Below, piece after piece: positions 51,558 to 60,888 of a stretch of 64,000 nucleotides of DNA (positions within the stretch are counted from its first letter, which is position 1; the number at the start of each line of letters is the position of its first letter). A model generated the notes under the pieces. It saw only the letters and a list, made by a program, of their open reading frames with translations. It made no database searches and had not been told where the DNA came from. The position numbers were made by a program, and so were the translations under genes. Source of the DNA: Isosphaeraceae bacterium (GTDB taxonomy: Bacteria > Planctomycetota > Planctomycetia > Isosphaerales > Isosphaeraceae); the NCBI GenBank assembly GCA_026004735.1, contig BPJS01000001.1, forward strand, positions 4,110,859 to 4,174,858. The letters run 5' to 3'.

Positions 51558-53021
51558 TTAGTTGGTCCAGATCGCTTCCTCGAAGACCAGACCGTACTTC
51601 TTCATCTTCTTGTACAGGGTTGTCCGGTTGATATCGAGGACGCGGGCGGTTTCCTGCCGGTTCCAGTTGAGCGCCCGGAGCGCTTCGAGGATGAGCTTCC
51701 GCTCGGGTTCTTCGAGCGATTCCTTGAGCGGCCGAATCGCCTGACGGCCGGGGTCGAGCGAGGATCCAGAACGTCGGGCGGTGGTGCCAGCGGGACGAGG
51801 ATCGAGGTCGAGATGGTTTGGCTCGATCCAGTGGCCGCGGCAGCGTGCCACCGCGCGTTGAATGACGGACTTCAGTTCGGAGATATTGTTGGGCCAGTCG
51901 TGGCCGGTGAGGCGGCGGGCCGCTTCCGCGCTGATGCCAACGATGGGCTTGCCGGCCTCGCGGGCAAACCGTTCTCGGAAGTGTTCGGCGAGTTTGAGGA
52001 TGTCGCCGACCCGGTGGCGTAGCGGCGGTATTTTGAGCGTGACGGCGCTGAGGGCGTAGAACAAATCGCTGCGGAATTGGCCTTGTTCGACCAGATCGGC
52101 CAGCTCCTCGGAGCTGCCGAGGATCAGGCGGCAGTCCAAGGGGTAGACGCGGGGCGATTGGACCGGGCAGTAATCACCGTCTCGAAGGACGCGGAGCAAC
52201 TGGGTTTGGAGGGCCGGGGCGAGGTCCTGCAGGTTGTCGAGGAAGAGGGTTCCGCCCGAGGCGCGGGCCAGCAGCCCCGGTTCGTCCTGGGTGGGATCCT
52301 CGGGGTTGACCCGACCGAGCAGGGTTTCGACCTCCTGCAAGGTCTCCTGGCCGTTTGCATTGTCGGCCGAGCAGGAGACGACCAGGAACGGCCCATCGCG
52401 CCAGGGGCTTTTGGCGTGGAGGGTCCGGGCCAGGAATCGCCGGCCGCTGCCTCGCTCGCCGGAGATCAGGAACGGAGAACGCTTCAGCGCCAGGGCCTCG
52501 GCCAGGTCGAGGATTTGCCGAAAGGTGGAGTCCTCGCACACGGTGGCGAGCGAACTCTGCGTGCCGTGGACGGCGCGGGCTGAGCCGTCGGCCTCGATCG
52601 GACGAAGGGGAACCGGCGTCAGTTGTGGAGAGCCGGAGTTCCGAGGCCAGGACGACGGAGTCTCGGGCAGGGCCTGGGCGACTGCGGCGCGGAGCTGGTT
52701 GGCCGGCATCGGAAACCGCAGGCAACCGGCGGCACCGCGCATCGCGAGCTCGCGGTTCCAATCGGGGCGGGGAGTTTCGCAGAGCAGAAGGGTGCGGGTG
52801 GAGGGGGAACGGCGGCGGATCTGGTCGATCAAATCCAAGGCAGGTCCGACCTCGTCGGCCACGCCGATCAGGGCAAGCTGCGCTGGCTGGGATTCGATAT
52901 AGCGAAGTGCGGCCGCCGGGGTGTCAGCCTCCTCGATGCGGTGGCCGAGGTTCTGAAGCATCGAGTAAATCAAAGATCTGGCCGAGGGGTCCGGATGGAC
53001 GATCAAGAGGCGATGCGGCAT
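51558..53021 (-). CDS. NtrC-like regulator with degenerate receiver and ATPase sites
   Basis: A 487-residue receiver-AAA+-Fis architecture. The receiver (1-120) begins HRLLIVHPDPSARS but ends its third strand in LALIGVADEV, without the phospho-acceptor Asp. In the AAA+ part Walker A reads ISGERGSGRRFLA (Lys replaced by Arg), Walker B reads GTLFLDNLQDL (Glu replaced by Asn), the GAFTGA sigma-54 loop is absent, and the sensor region reads FRSDLFYALS instead of FYRL. The Fis helix-turn-helix (NRQETARVLDINRTTLYKKM) is intact. It should bind DNA but probably does not hydrolyse ATP or activate sigma-54. ATG 53021; TTG 53033 is possible. Confidence 0.88.
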   Translation of the reverse strand: MPHRLLIVHPDPSARSLIYSMLQNLGHRIEEADTPAAALRYIESQPAQLALIGVADEVGPALDLIDQIRRRSPSTRTLLLCETPRPDWNRELAMRGAAGCLRFPMPANQLRAAVAQALPETPSSWPRNSGSPQLTPVPLRPIEADGSARAVHGTQSSLATVCEDSTFRQILDLAEALALKRSPFLISGERGSGRRFLARTLHAKSPWRDGPFLVVSCSADNANGQETLQEVETLLGRVNPEDPTQDEPGLLARASGGTLFLDNLQDLAPALQTQLLRVLRDGDYCPVQSPRVYPLDCRLILGSSEELADLVEQGQFRSDLFYALSAVTLKIPPLRHRVGDILKLAEHFRERFAREAGKPIVGISAEAARRLTGHDWPNNISELKSVIQRAVARCRGHWIEPNHLDLDPRPAGTTARRSGSSLDPGRQAIRPLKESLEEPERKLILEALRALNWNRQETARVLDINRTTLYKKMKKYGLVFEEAIWTN

Positions 53022-53292
53022 GGTAGGGTGCAATCCTGTTCGCGGGACCGCTCGTCGGGAGGGATCGGCGGGGTCCGTTCATCCCTGGGACTGAGAGATG
53101 GCCGCTCCAGAGTTGGGCGGCGGGCCAGGAGACGTGCGGATCGGGGAGGATAACGTTTTGATGTGCCGGCCTGGAGCGGACGGCGGATGGAGGGGTCTAG
53201 AGTCGCATCACAGCGGGACCGTTTCCTGAGTAACCCGCCGTTCCGAGCTGCGGGCCCCGATTCCGGGTAGACAACCGGTCGTCCCGACCGAC

Positions 53293-54165
53293 TCAAGCGC
53301 GTGGATGAGAGCCTTCATAGACTTCGATGAGGCGATCCCGGGTGACGTGGGTGTAAATCTGAGTGGTGGTTAAGCGACGGTGGCCCAGCAGTTCTTGGAC
53401 GCTCCGGAGGTCTGCTCCTCGTTCGAGCAGATGCGTGGCGAAGCTGTGGCGGAGCAGATGGGGACTGATCCGGCGGGTGGAAGGTCCGTAGCGCTGCCAG
53501 GACCGATCGAGCAGGCGGGCGACGCTCCGCACCGAGATTCGCGTTCCGAACCGATTGAGGAAGACGGCCGGATCGCCCGAGCGACGAGGCCGCCTTGTCC
53601 ATAACCATAGCTCAAGCCAACGACTGGCTTCAGGTCCGATCGGGGTCAGACGTTCGCGACGGCCCTTGCCCTGGACCCGGACCAGACCTTCGGTCAGCAT
53701 CAGGTCCTGGAGATCCAGCGCCACCAGTTCACTCACCCGGAGCCCCCCGCCGTAGAGGACTTCAAACATGGCCCGGTCGCGACAGCCAAGCGGTCCGTCG
53801 GTCGGGATCGCGGCCAGGAACTGGCACACCTCGTGGTCGGCAAGCTGGCGGGGCAGACGCTTGGGTTGTTTGGGATTACGCAATCCGGCCGCCGGGTCGG
53901 TCTCCACCAGTCCTCGTCTGCGGAGAAATCGATAGAAGGCCCGAACGCACGCCAGCCGACGGGCCACCGTGGCAGGGGAATCGCCACGGCGATTCAGCCA
54001 TGCCGAGAAACCCCGCAATCGGCGGGCGTCGACCCGCGTCGGGTCGGCCCGATCGCCCTCGGTCTCGGTCAAATAGGCACTGAGGATGCGCAGATCGAGT
54101 TCATATGAGCGCCGCGTATGGGCGGCGGATCCCTTACGCTGAAGATCCTCGAGATATGCCGTCAT
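53293..54165 (-). CDS. Tyrosine recombinase, XerC/XerD type
   Basis: A 290-residue recombinase. The SAM-like N-terminal domain is residues 1-90. The catalytic set is intact: Arg143 (GLRVSEL), Lys167, His236 and Arg239 (HLLRHSFATHLL), His262 (GHRRLTTTQIYTHV) and Tyr271. Full length and a chromosomal context without phage genes suggest the housekeeping dimer-resolution enzyme rather than an integrase. XerC versus XerD is not decided. ATG 54165; TTG 54180 is the longer option. Confidence 0.9.
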   Translation of the reverse strand: MTAYLEDLQRKGSAAHTRRSYELDLRILSAYLTETEGDRADPTRVDARRLRGFSAWLNRRGDSPATVARRLACVRAFYRFLRRRGLVETDPAAGLRNPKQPKRLPRQLADHEVCQFLAAIPTDGPLGCRDRAMFEVLYGGGLRVSELVALDLQDLMLTEGLVRVQGKGRRERLTPIGPEASRWLELWLWTRRPRRSGDPAVFLNRFGTRISVRSVARLLDRSWQRYGPSTRRISPHLLRHSFATHLLERGADLRSVQELLGHRRLTTTQIYTHVTRDRLIEVYEGSHPRA

Positions 54166-54629
54166 GGCCGGGTGCAACATCCGCCAACCTCATCCAAGCT
54201 GGTCAACAGAACGTGGAATCGACACCCGCTGAGGTTCAATATCGCCAAAACCGCCGAGAGATCAGTTTGGCCAGGTTGCAAGGAGACGCCGCCAAGATGG
54301 CTTGAAGTTTCCTCGAAACCTAAGTTCATCACACCTACCATACTGGCGTGTTGACTCCGCGTGACAGGGCTTAATTGCGAGTTTTTAGTTCCATGCTCGC
54401 AATGATTTGGGTTTGGTCGACGGCTCTCAGATCGGGGTCAGATGGGGTGGAATTTGTTGCGGCGGAGCAACAGCGGCTCGCCTTACTATGCGGGATCGGC
54501 GGGAGCGGCTTAGGTTTGCTGGCTGATCGAACACGCGTCGTTGGTTCGGGGGCTTCAATGAGGTCTAGAAGGGGACTAGCATGGCCTGCGCCGCTCAGGG
54601 CGCGAAATGGATGAAGGAGAACAGGGCCG
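54166..54629. other. 464-bp gap between xerC/D and the thioesterase gene
   Basis: This stretch has lower GC than its flanks and no convincing gene. It contains an 8-bp perfect inverted repeat (ATTGCGAG 54374-54381, CTCGCAAT 54396-54403) with a T-rich loop. A promoter for the thioesterase must lie here but I cannot place it confidently. Confidence 0.5.
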
Positions 54630-55088
54630 ATGGCGGACGCGGTTCAGGAGACCTTGACCCACCGGCTGGTCTTGCCGCGGGACGCCAACCACCACGGCAC
54701 GCTCTACGCAGGTTCGCTGCTGACGCTTGCCTTGGAGGCGGGGTATGCGACGGCGTACCGAGTGGCCGGGGCCCGGGCCAATCTGGTGCTGAAACGGGTA
54801 CTCGATCTTCGTTGCTACACCCCGGTTCCGGTGGGAAGTGTGATTGCGATCAGAGGTTGCGAAGTGCATCGGGCCCGGGCTCAGGTGGTGGTGGCGTTGT
54901 ATGGGGAGCCGCTGGCTGGGCGCATCCGGCCGTGGATGGACGGACTGATGCAATTTGTGCAGGTCGATGCGCGGGGGTTACCTGAGCCGCTGGACAGTCC
55001 CGAACCGGGCGGTGCGGAGGGCGAGCTGGCGGCGCCTTGGTCTGAGTTGCGGGAACGGGCGCGGCGGCTACTTCGGATCCGCGGCTGA
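54630..55088 (+). CDS. Hotdog-fold acyl-CoA thioesterase
   Basis: A 152-residue hotdog protein of the YciA/4HBT-like group. The motif NHHGTLYAGSLLTLALEAGYATAYR corresponds to the N/H-G-x-x-x-G-G/A helix start, and the later VLDLRCYTPVPVGSVIAI is the long strand. It probably hydrolyses acyl-CoA in the cytoplasm. ATG 54630 has GGAG ten bases upstream. It is convergent with the histidine kinase. Confidence 0.87.
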   Translation: MADAVQETLTHRLVLPRDANHHGTLYAGSLLTLALEAGYATAYRVAGARANLVLKRVLDLRCYTPVPVGSVIAIRGCEVHRARAQVVVALYGEPLAGRIRPWMDGLMQFVQVDARGLPEPLDSPEPGGAEGELAAPWSELRERARRLLRIRG

Positions 55089-55114
55089 GGGGTGCCTACC
55101 GGGGTCCAGTGGGT

Positions 55115-56821
55115 TCACGAGCTGCTCGTCAGCCGGGCAGGGTCTGCCTCGGGATGAGGCGAATCGGAGTCTGGCTGATGCAGGGGCAGGCGGAGGGTGA
55201 AGCGCGAGCCGGCGCCGGGGCTGGATTCGACCTCGATGTCGCCGCCGTGTTCGCGGAGGATTTTGCGTGAGACCGGCAGGCCGAGGCCGGTTCCGGCCGT
55301 TCCCTTGGTCGACGCGAAGATGCGGAAGAGCTTTTCGAGCTCGTCGCCGGCGATGCCGATTCCGTTGTCTGCGACCCGGACCCAGGCGGTGGGGGGATCG
55401 GCTTGCCAGCCGGTGCTGACGTCCACGACGGGGTTCGGCATCTCGGCGCAGGCGTCGATGGCGTTGGAGATCACGTTGAGGACCGCGCGTTGCATGGCTT
55501 CGGGGTCGAGGGCGACGGTCGGGAGGCTCGGGTCGGGAGTCCAGCGGAGGGAGATCTGGGCCTCGGCGGCGCGGCCCTGGCAGAGCTCGACGACCTCGGC
55601 GACCACCTGGTTGAGGTCGGCCGGTTCGACGTTTGGCTCGCGATCCTTGGAATAGGCAAGCATGTCGAGGACGAGGTGGTACACCTTGTCCTGGTTTTTC
55701 TGGACGATCGACCAGCCGCGCTGGATGAGCGACTCGTCGTGGCCCTGGAGGCCGAGTTCGATCAAGGAGCTGCCGCTTCGGAGCCCCTGGAGGATGTTTT
55801 TGACGTGGTGGGCCAGGGTGGCGATGGCCTCGCCGACGGCCGCCAGTCGTTCAGCCTGGAGTTTCTCGCGGAGCAGTCGGTTGTTTTCGATAGCCAAGCC
55901 GGCGAGGTGGCCGATGGCCACGGCGAGGTTGAGGTGGTCCTGGGTGAAGCGGGGCCGGTGGGGAGTGGACTGGTCGGAGCTGGCCGTGCCGAGGGCATCG
56001 GCGTAGAGAACGCCCAGAGGTTGGGTGCGGCCCTGGATCGGGGTGCAGATGGCCTCGCGGATGGACAGTCCGGCGATCGAGTCCGAGGGACCAAAGCGGA
56101 GGTCGGCGGGTGCGTCCGAGGTGACGACGGCCTGGCCGGTCTGGTAGACGCGTTCGACGATCGTGTGCGAGATGCTGAGCCGCTCCTCGGGCGGTGCGGC
56201 CTGGCGCCAGCGGACGGCTTCGGGGCGGAGGATTCCGTCGGGATCGGCCAGCAGGATGGCCCCGCGGTCGGCACCGATGGTTTCGAAGACCAGTTCGAGG
56301 ATGCGGGGCAGGAGTTGGTCGAGGTCGGTCACGTGGCTAACGGCACGGGTCGATTGGTAGAGGACGGCGAGGTGGGCCAGCCGGGCCCGGAGCCAATCGC
56401 TGGCACCGGTTGGGTCGGTCAGCAGGCGTGAGCCCTCGGCGCGGTCGGCGGTGCGGATAATTGCGGAGCGGTCCCCGGGGGGGCTGGGGACCAGAAGGTC
56501 GACCCGCGCGGTCAACTCGGCCGTTTCGCGGGAATCCTCGGCGTAGAGGAGAGTGGTTCGGCCGATCTGGAGCAGATCGCCGGGGCGTAAGGGCGCCTCG
56601 TCCACCAGCTCGCCGTTGACGTAGGTTCCGTTGGCGGAACCGAGATCGACGATCCGGTAGCGACCAGGGCCGTCGGGTCTGAGTTCGGCGTGCCGGCGCG
56701 AGACTTCGCCGTCGATCAGGCGGAGGGAGTTCGCCGGGTCGCGGCCCACAGTGACCGGCGTACCGCGGAGCTGGAGGCGTTTACCCTGGTCGGCCCCCTG
56801 AATGACGAGCAAGGATGGCAC
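55115..56821 (-). CDS. FHA-GAF sensor histidine kinase
   Basis: A 568-residue cytoplasmic sensor kinase. The FHA domain (1-95) has GRDPANSLRL, SRRHAEL and GSANGTYVNG; a GAF domain (about 150-310) follows; the dimerisation helix has LAHHVKNILQGLRSG with the phospho-His; and the ATPase has NVISNAIDAC, VADNGIGI and GTAGTGLGLPVS. No membrane segment is seen. The FHA suggests input from a Ser/Thr kinase pathway. There is no adjacent response regulator, so the partner is unknown. The start GTG 56821 is the first in the frame with an FHA-like beginning. Confidence 0.93.
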   Translation of the reverse strand: MPSLLVIQGADQGKRLQLRGTPVTVGRDPANSLRLIDGEVSRRHAELRPDGPGRYRIVDLGSANGTYVNGELVDEAPLRPGDLLQIGRTTLLYAEDSRETAELTARVDLLVPSPPGDRSAIIRTADRAEGSRLLTDPTGASDWLRARLAHLAVLYQSTRAVSHVTDLDQLLPRILELVFETIGADRGAILLADPDGILRPEAVRWRQAAPPEERLSISHTIVERVYQTGQAVVTSDAPADLRFGPSDSIAGLSIREAICTPIQGRTQPLGVLYADALGTASSDQSTPHRPRFTQDHLNLAVAIGHLAGLAIENNRLLREKLQAERLAAVGEAIATLAHHVKNILQGLRSGSSLIELGLQGHDESLIQRGWSIVQKNQDKVYHLVLDMLAYSKDREPNVEPADLNQVVAEVVELCQGRAAEAQISLRWTPDPSLPTVALDPEAMQRAVLNVISNAIDACAEMPNPVVDVSTGWQADPPTAWVRVADNGIGIAGDELEKLFRIFASTKGTAGTGLGLPVSRKILREHGGDIEVESSPGAGSRFTLRLPLHQPDSDSPHPEADPARLTSSS

Positions 56822-56987
56822 GACGAGGAAATCCTCGGAAAGGGGGATCTCGGGACCAATCGCGAGCCTTTCTTCTGAGCCTAAGGCGGCTCACGGCGAG
56901 CCGTCAACGCTTGACGGTCCGCGGCACAAGCCGATGTGATGGGGGCCGGGAACCAATGTTCGAGATGCCATGCGGGAAGAACCGACG

Positions 56988-57296
56988 ATGTCTCAATACA
57001 TCCGGTTGGCTAAGGTCCAGGATGTCCGGGCCCGCGGCGCGCTTGAGTGCGAGTGGGAGGGCCGGATCGTGGCCTTGTTTGCCGACGGAGACCGGATTTG
57101 GGCAATGGACGGCATGTGTCCTCACCAGGGGGGGCCGTTGGCCGAGGGCGAGCGGCGGGGACGGGTGGTGACCTGCCCCTGGCATGGCTGGCAGTTCGAC
57201 CTGGAGACAGGACGGTGTCTGACTGGCCGGGCGGTCCAACAACCGGTTTATCCGGTGCGGATCGAAGGTGAGGATGTGCTGGTCTTGGTCGGGTGA
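56988..57296 (+). CDS. Rieske [2Fe-2S] ferredoxin-like protein
   Basis: A 102-residue stand-alone Rieske domain. The cluster ligands are in GMCPHQGGPLAEG (C-x-H) and VVTCPWHGWQFD (C-x-x-H). Such proteins serve as electron carriers for oxygenases or as nitrite-reductase small-subunit-like partners; no oxygenase is nearby. ATG 56988 has GGAAG eight bases upstream; ATG 56970 is the longer option. Its stop lies within the open frame of the next gene. Confidence 0.92.
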   Translation: MSQYIRLAKVQDVRARGALECEWEGRIVALFADGDRIWAMDGMCPHQGGPLAEGERRGRVVTCPWHGWQFDLETGRCLTGRAVQQPVYPVRIEGEDVLVLVG

Positions 57297-57397
57297 CCGC
57301 GGCACAATGGAGAGTCGTGCCACGCGACGCGCGATCGGGAATGGTTTCGCGACGGCACGTTGGGCGCGACGCCCGATGCCTCGGAACCCGACGGCCA

Positions 57398-58363
57398 GTG
57401 ATCTGCACGCGTGCCTACCGTAATGGCGACTCACCGGCGCTGGCTGAGCTGTGGAGCCGGTGTCTTCAGGCCCGGCCCTCGACGCGTCCGCTGACCGCGC
57501 ACGAATTTGACGCCCTGGTGCCGGGCAAGCTCGGTTTTGAGCGGCAGGGGCTGATCGTGGCCGAGCAAGGCGAGCGGCTCGTCGGCTTCACCCATGCGGG
57601 ATTCGGACCAGTGGATCCGAATGGGCCAAGCCATGCGCGGGATTATCGGCTGGGAGCGGTGCTGGTTCTGGTCGTCGATGAGGCGGTGGCCGAACCAGGC
57701 GTCGCCGACGCGCTGATGAGCGCGGCGATGTCGTATCTCCGGGAGCGCGGGGCGGTGGTGGTCTATGCCGGCGGCCAGTACCCGATCAACCCGTTTTACT
57801 GGGGGCTGTACGGGGGTAGTGAACTGTCTGGGATTGTTGCCAGCGACCGGCCGTTTCTGGACGCCGCCCGGGCCGCCGGATTTGAGCCGGTGGCCGAGTC
57901 GGTTGTCCTGGAGGCAAATCTCTCCGGCCCCGAGCCACGGGATCCTCGGATGGTGTTGGCCCGGCGCCAGTATCGGGTCGAGATCGAGCCGGATGCGGCC
58001 TTGCCGTCGTGGTGGGATGCGCTGGCGCTTGGGCTGTTTCGTCCGACCCGTTTTTGGCTAGTCGATCGGGCCTCAGGCGCGGTGCCCGCCCAGCTTTGGA
58101 CCTGGGAGAGCCTGACTGAGCTGCACGCCGGGCATCGCCGGTTGACGACCGGCCTGATTCGGCTCGAGGTCGAGCCGGCGTATCGCCGCAAGGGGCTGGC
58201 ACGGTTGCTGGTCAGCGAAGCCTGGAAGGCGGCCCGCTCCCAGTTGTCGGATCTGCTGGCCGTGCAGACCTCGGCAACCAACGAGCCGGCGCTGGCCCTG
58301 TATCGTTCGATGGGCTTCGAGGAAGTCACGCGGGCGGTTGTGTTCCGGCTGCCAGGCCGCTAG
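57398..58363 (+). CDS. Double GNAT acetyltransferase
   Basis: A protein of about 321 residues with two GNAT-like halves. The first (about 1-170) has YRLGAVLVLVVDEAVAEPGVADALM with a weak CoA loop; the second has LIRLEVEPAYRRKGLARLLVSEA with a good Q/R-x-x-G-x-G/A form (YRRKGLA). The start is uncertain: GTG 57398 begins where the GNAT-like sequence begins, whereas GTG 57293 overlaps the Rieske stop (GTGA) and would add 35 residues of non-GNAT sequence. Substrate unknown. Confidence 0.83.
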   Translation: MICTRAYRNGDSPALAELWSRCLQARPSTRPLTAHEFDALVPGKLGFERQGLIVAEQGERLVGFTHAGFGPVDPNGPSHARDYRLGAVLVLVVDEAVAEPGVADALMSAAMSYLRERGAVVVYAGGQYPINPFYWGLYGGSELSGIVASDRPFLDAARAAGFEPVAESVVLEANLSGPEPRDPRMVLARRQYRVEIEPDAALPSWWDALALGLFRPTRFWLVDRASGAVPAQLWTWESLTELHAGHRRLTTGLIRLEVEPAYRRKGLARLLVSEAWKAARSQLSDLLAVQTSATNEPALALYRSMGFEEVTRAVVFRLPGR

Positions 58364-58495
58364 GAATGCGAGATGCCGGTAGGCGCCGGGGACGTGGTGG
58401 ATAAGATAGGGTTTCAAGTCAGAGTCGGAGGAGACCCGGAGTCGACTGGCCCGTCGGTCGGTTGACCGCCGGGTTGTGCCGCTTCGAGACGACCG

Positions 58496-58810
58496 ATGGG
58501 CAAGCCGGGACGCAGCCTGAGGGAGCTTCGCGCTGAATATGAGGCGGCTGTGGCGCGGGGCTTGATTCCCGAGGAGCCACCCAAACGGACGCGAGACAGC
58601 TACGCACGGCCGGCGACTCGGCGCTCCGAAGCTCCGGCCGGCAACCGCCGCCAAAAGATTGTCTGGGTCGTCTGCGACGTCGGCGGACGCCCCATTGCCC
58701 AGTTTGCTTACACGGAAAAACCGGAAGCCGAAGCGCTCGCCGCAGGGTTAAAGGCGCAGGGTCGGGGGACTCATTTCGTCCGGGCTGAAAAAGTTCCGTT
58801 CGAAGCCTGA
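58496..58810 (+). CDS. Small conserved hypothetical protein
   Basis: A 104-residue basic protein I do not recognise. The N-terminus is charged and helical (RELRAEYEAAVARG), the middle is Arg/Pro/Ala-rich, and the C-terminus is a compact alpha/beta stretch (KIVWVVCDVGGRPIAQFAYTEK). It is probably cytoplasmic. ATG 58496. The 34-bp tandem repeat begins at its last codons. Confidence 0.6.
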   Translation: MGKPGRSLRELRAEYEAAVARGLIPEEPPKRTRDSYARPATRRSEAPAGNRRQKIVWVVCDVGGRPIAQFAYTEKPEAEALAAGLKAQGRGTHFVRAEKVPFEA

Positions 58811-58867
58811 GATCGCAGGCGGTGTGCGGCCAATCGAAGCCTGAGGTCGCAGGCGGTGTGCGGCAAA
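58800..58867 (+). repeat. 34-bp tandem duplication, two copies
   Basis: Copy 1 is 58800-58833 and copy 2 is 58834-58867, with two mismatches. Each copy contains GCCTG and CAGGC arms of a small hairpin. The first copy includes the stop of the small hypothetical gene. Confidence 0.9.
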
Positions 58868-59002
58868 GTGGGGCGACGGGCGCGAACCGGTGTGAGAACA
58901 ATTGTGACAGAATGGACAAATATCGTATGGTTTTATGGTCTCAATCCCAACCTGTCGGGTGGGATCGGTTTCGTTGAGACGCCTCACGCGGAGTCTGTTG
59001 AC

Positions 59003-60778
59003 GTGGCCACGACCCAGTCTGCTGATCTTGCATCCTCAACGGCCTGGATTCCTCGAACGGGTGCCGAGGTGTTGGTGGCCTGCCTGGTCCGGCATGGGGT
59101 CGAGGTAGTCTTCGCCTACCCGGGTGGGGCGAGCATGCCGATGCACCAAGCGTTGACGCGGGTCCGCGACCGGATTCGGACGATCTTGCCGCGTCATGAA
59201 CAGGGGGGGATCTTTGCGGCCGAAGGGTATGCGCGGGTCACGGGCAAGCCTGGGGTGGTGATGGCGACGTCGGGTCCGGGGGCGTTGAATCTGGTCACCG
59301 GGCTGGCCGACGCCAAGATGGACAGCGTTCCGCTGGTGGCCGTGACCGGCCAGGTGCCGACCAAGGTGATCGGCACCGACGCCTTCCAGGAAACCCCGAT
59401 GGTCGAGGTGTGCCGGGCGATCACCAAGCATCATTATTTGGTTCAGCATGCCCGAGATATTCCGCGGATCGTCAAAGAGGCGTTTCACATCGCCAGTACG
59501 GGGCGACCGGGTCCGGTTTTGATCGACGTTCCCAAGGACATCCAGAATACGTTGGTTCCGGATCCGGATTATGATCCGCCGATGGATCTGCCAGGTTATC
59601 GGCTGCCGTCTCCGCCGTCGGCCGAAGCGGTGGCGGAGACCGTTCGCGCGATCCGGGAGAGTCGGCGGCCGATCATCTACTGTGGCGGCGGGGTGATCAC
59701 GGCCGGCGCGGCGGAGCTGGTTCGGGAGTTGGCTGAGCGGGCCCGTATTCCGGTTGCGATGACCTTGCAGGGACTTGGGGCGATTCCCAGCGATCACTAT
59801 CTGTCGCTGGGGATGCTCGGAATGCATGGGACAGTTTACGCCAACTATGCGATCAATGAAGCCGACTTGCTGCTGGCGCTGGGTGTCCGGTTTGACGATC
59901 GGGTGACCGGGAAGTTGTCGGAGTTCGCCAAGCACGGCCGGATTGTGCATGTCGAGATCGACGCCTCGGAGATCAACAAAAACAAGACGGCGCATCTGGG
60001 GATTTGCACCGATGTAGCGGCGTTTCTGCGGGCGTTGCTGCCGAAACTCGAGCCCGGCGACTACGGAGACTGGCACCGGCAGATCGACGCCTGGCGTGCC
60101 GCCGACCCGATGAGTTACGACGCCCGGGATGACGTCATTCTGCCCCAGTATGTGATCGACACGTTTTCGAAGCTGACTCGGGGTGCGTTCTTGATGTCGA
60201 CCGGAGTCGGCCAGCACCAGATGTGGGCGGCGCAGTGGACCAATTTCCAGAAACCGCGGACCTGGGTGACGTCGGGCGGTCTGGGGTCGATGGGTTATGG
60301 GTTGCCGGCGGCGCTGGGGATGCAGGCGGCGTTTCCGAATGCTCTGGTTGTGGATATTGACGGCGACGGCAGCTTCGTCATGAACATCCAGGAGCTGGCC
60401 ACAGCCTATTGCGAAAAGCTGCCGGTGAAGGTGATTTTGCTGAATAATCAGCACCTCGGGATGGTGGTTCAGTGGGAGGATCGGTTTTTCGCCAGCAATC
60501 GGGCGCATACGTATCTGGGCCCGGTGGACCACCCGGAGGCTGTGGGGCAGGGATCGGGTGAGTTGCCCGAGGTGACCTATCCCGACTTTGTGGCAATCGC
60601 CCGGGGATTTGGAGTGGCGGCTCGGCAGATCCGCCATAAGCACGAGGTCGAAGGCGCTCTGCGGGAGATGATTGCCCACGACGGCCCCTACGTGCTCGAC
60701 ATCCTGGTTCCCTATCAGGAGCATGTGCTGCCGATGATCCCGGCCGGCATGTCGGTCAAGGAGATTATCAAGAGCTGA
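59003..60778 (+). CDS. ilvB: Acetolactate synthase large subunit
   Basis: A 591-residue ThDP enzyme that condenses pyruvate to acetolactate (or with 2-ketobutyrate) in branched-chain amino acid synthesis. The catalytic Glu is in [18 protein letters not shown], the FAD region is in the middle ([12 protein letters not shown]), and the ThDP/Mg motif is [16 protein letters not shown] followed by [12 protein letters not shown]. The start GTG 59003 has GGAG nine bases upstream; the frame stays open upstream to 58856. The regulatory subunit gene (ilvN) is not adjacent. An AT-rich stretch at 58895-58935 may hold the promoter. Confidence 0.93.
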   Translation: MATTQSADLASSTAWIPRTGAEVLVACLVRHGVEVVFAYPGGASMPMHQALTRVRDRIRTILPRHEQGGIFAAEGYARVTGKPGVVMATSGPGALNLVTGLADAKMDSVPLVAVTGQVPTKVIGTDAFQETPMVEVCRAITKHHYLVQHARDIPRIVKEAFHIASTGRPGPVLIDVPKDIQNTLVPDPDYDPPMDLPGYRLPSPPSAEAVAETVRAIRESRRPIIYCGGGVITAGAAELVRELAERARIPVAMTLQGLGAIPSDHYLSLGMLGMHGTVYANYAINEADLLLALGVRFDDRVTGKLSEFAKHGRIVHVEIDASEINKNKTAHLGICTDVAAFLRALLPKLEPGDYGDWHRQIDAWRAADPMSYDARDDVILPQYVIDTFSKLTRGAFLMSTGVGQHQMWAAQWTNFQKPRTWVTSGGLGSMGYGLPAALGMQAAFPNALVVDIDGDGSFVMNIQELATAYCEKLPVKVILLNNQHLGMVVQWEDRFFASNRAHTYLGPVDHPEAVGQGSGELPEVTYPDFVAIARGFGVAARQIRHKHEVEGALREMIAHDGPYVLDILVPYQEHVLPMIPAGMSVKEIIKS

Positions 60779-60888
60779 CTGGGCGGGAGCGGCTGGGTGC
60801 CAGGGGGACTCGAGGTGTTGTCGGGGCCGGAAGGGATCGCGGCCAGGCTGCGCGGACGGACCGGGCGGATGGCCGCCGGTTGGATGCC

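Noticed and set aside
54374..54403. Inverted repeat as an attachment or dif site for the neighbouring recombinase
   Set aside because: The arms are only 8 bp, the centre does not resemble a dif core, and no duplicated core or integrated element is present.
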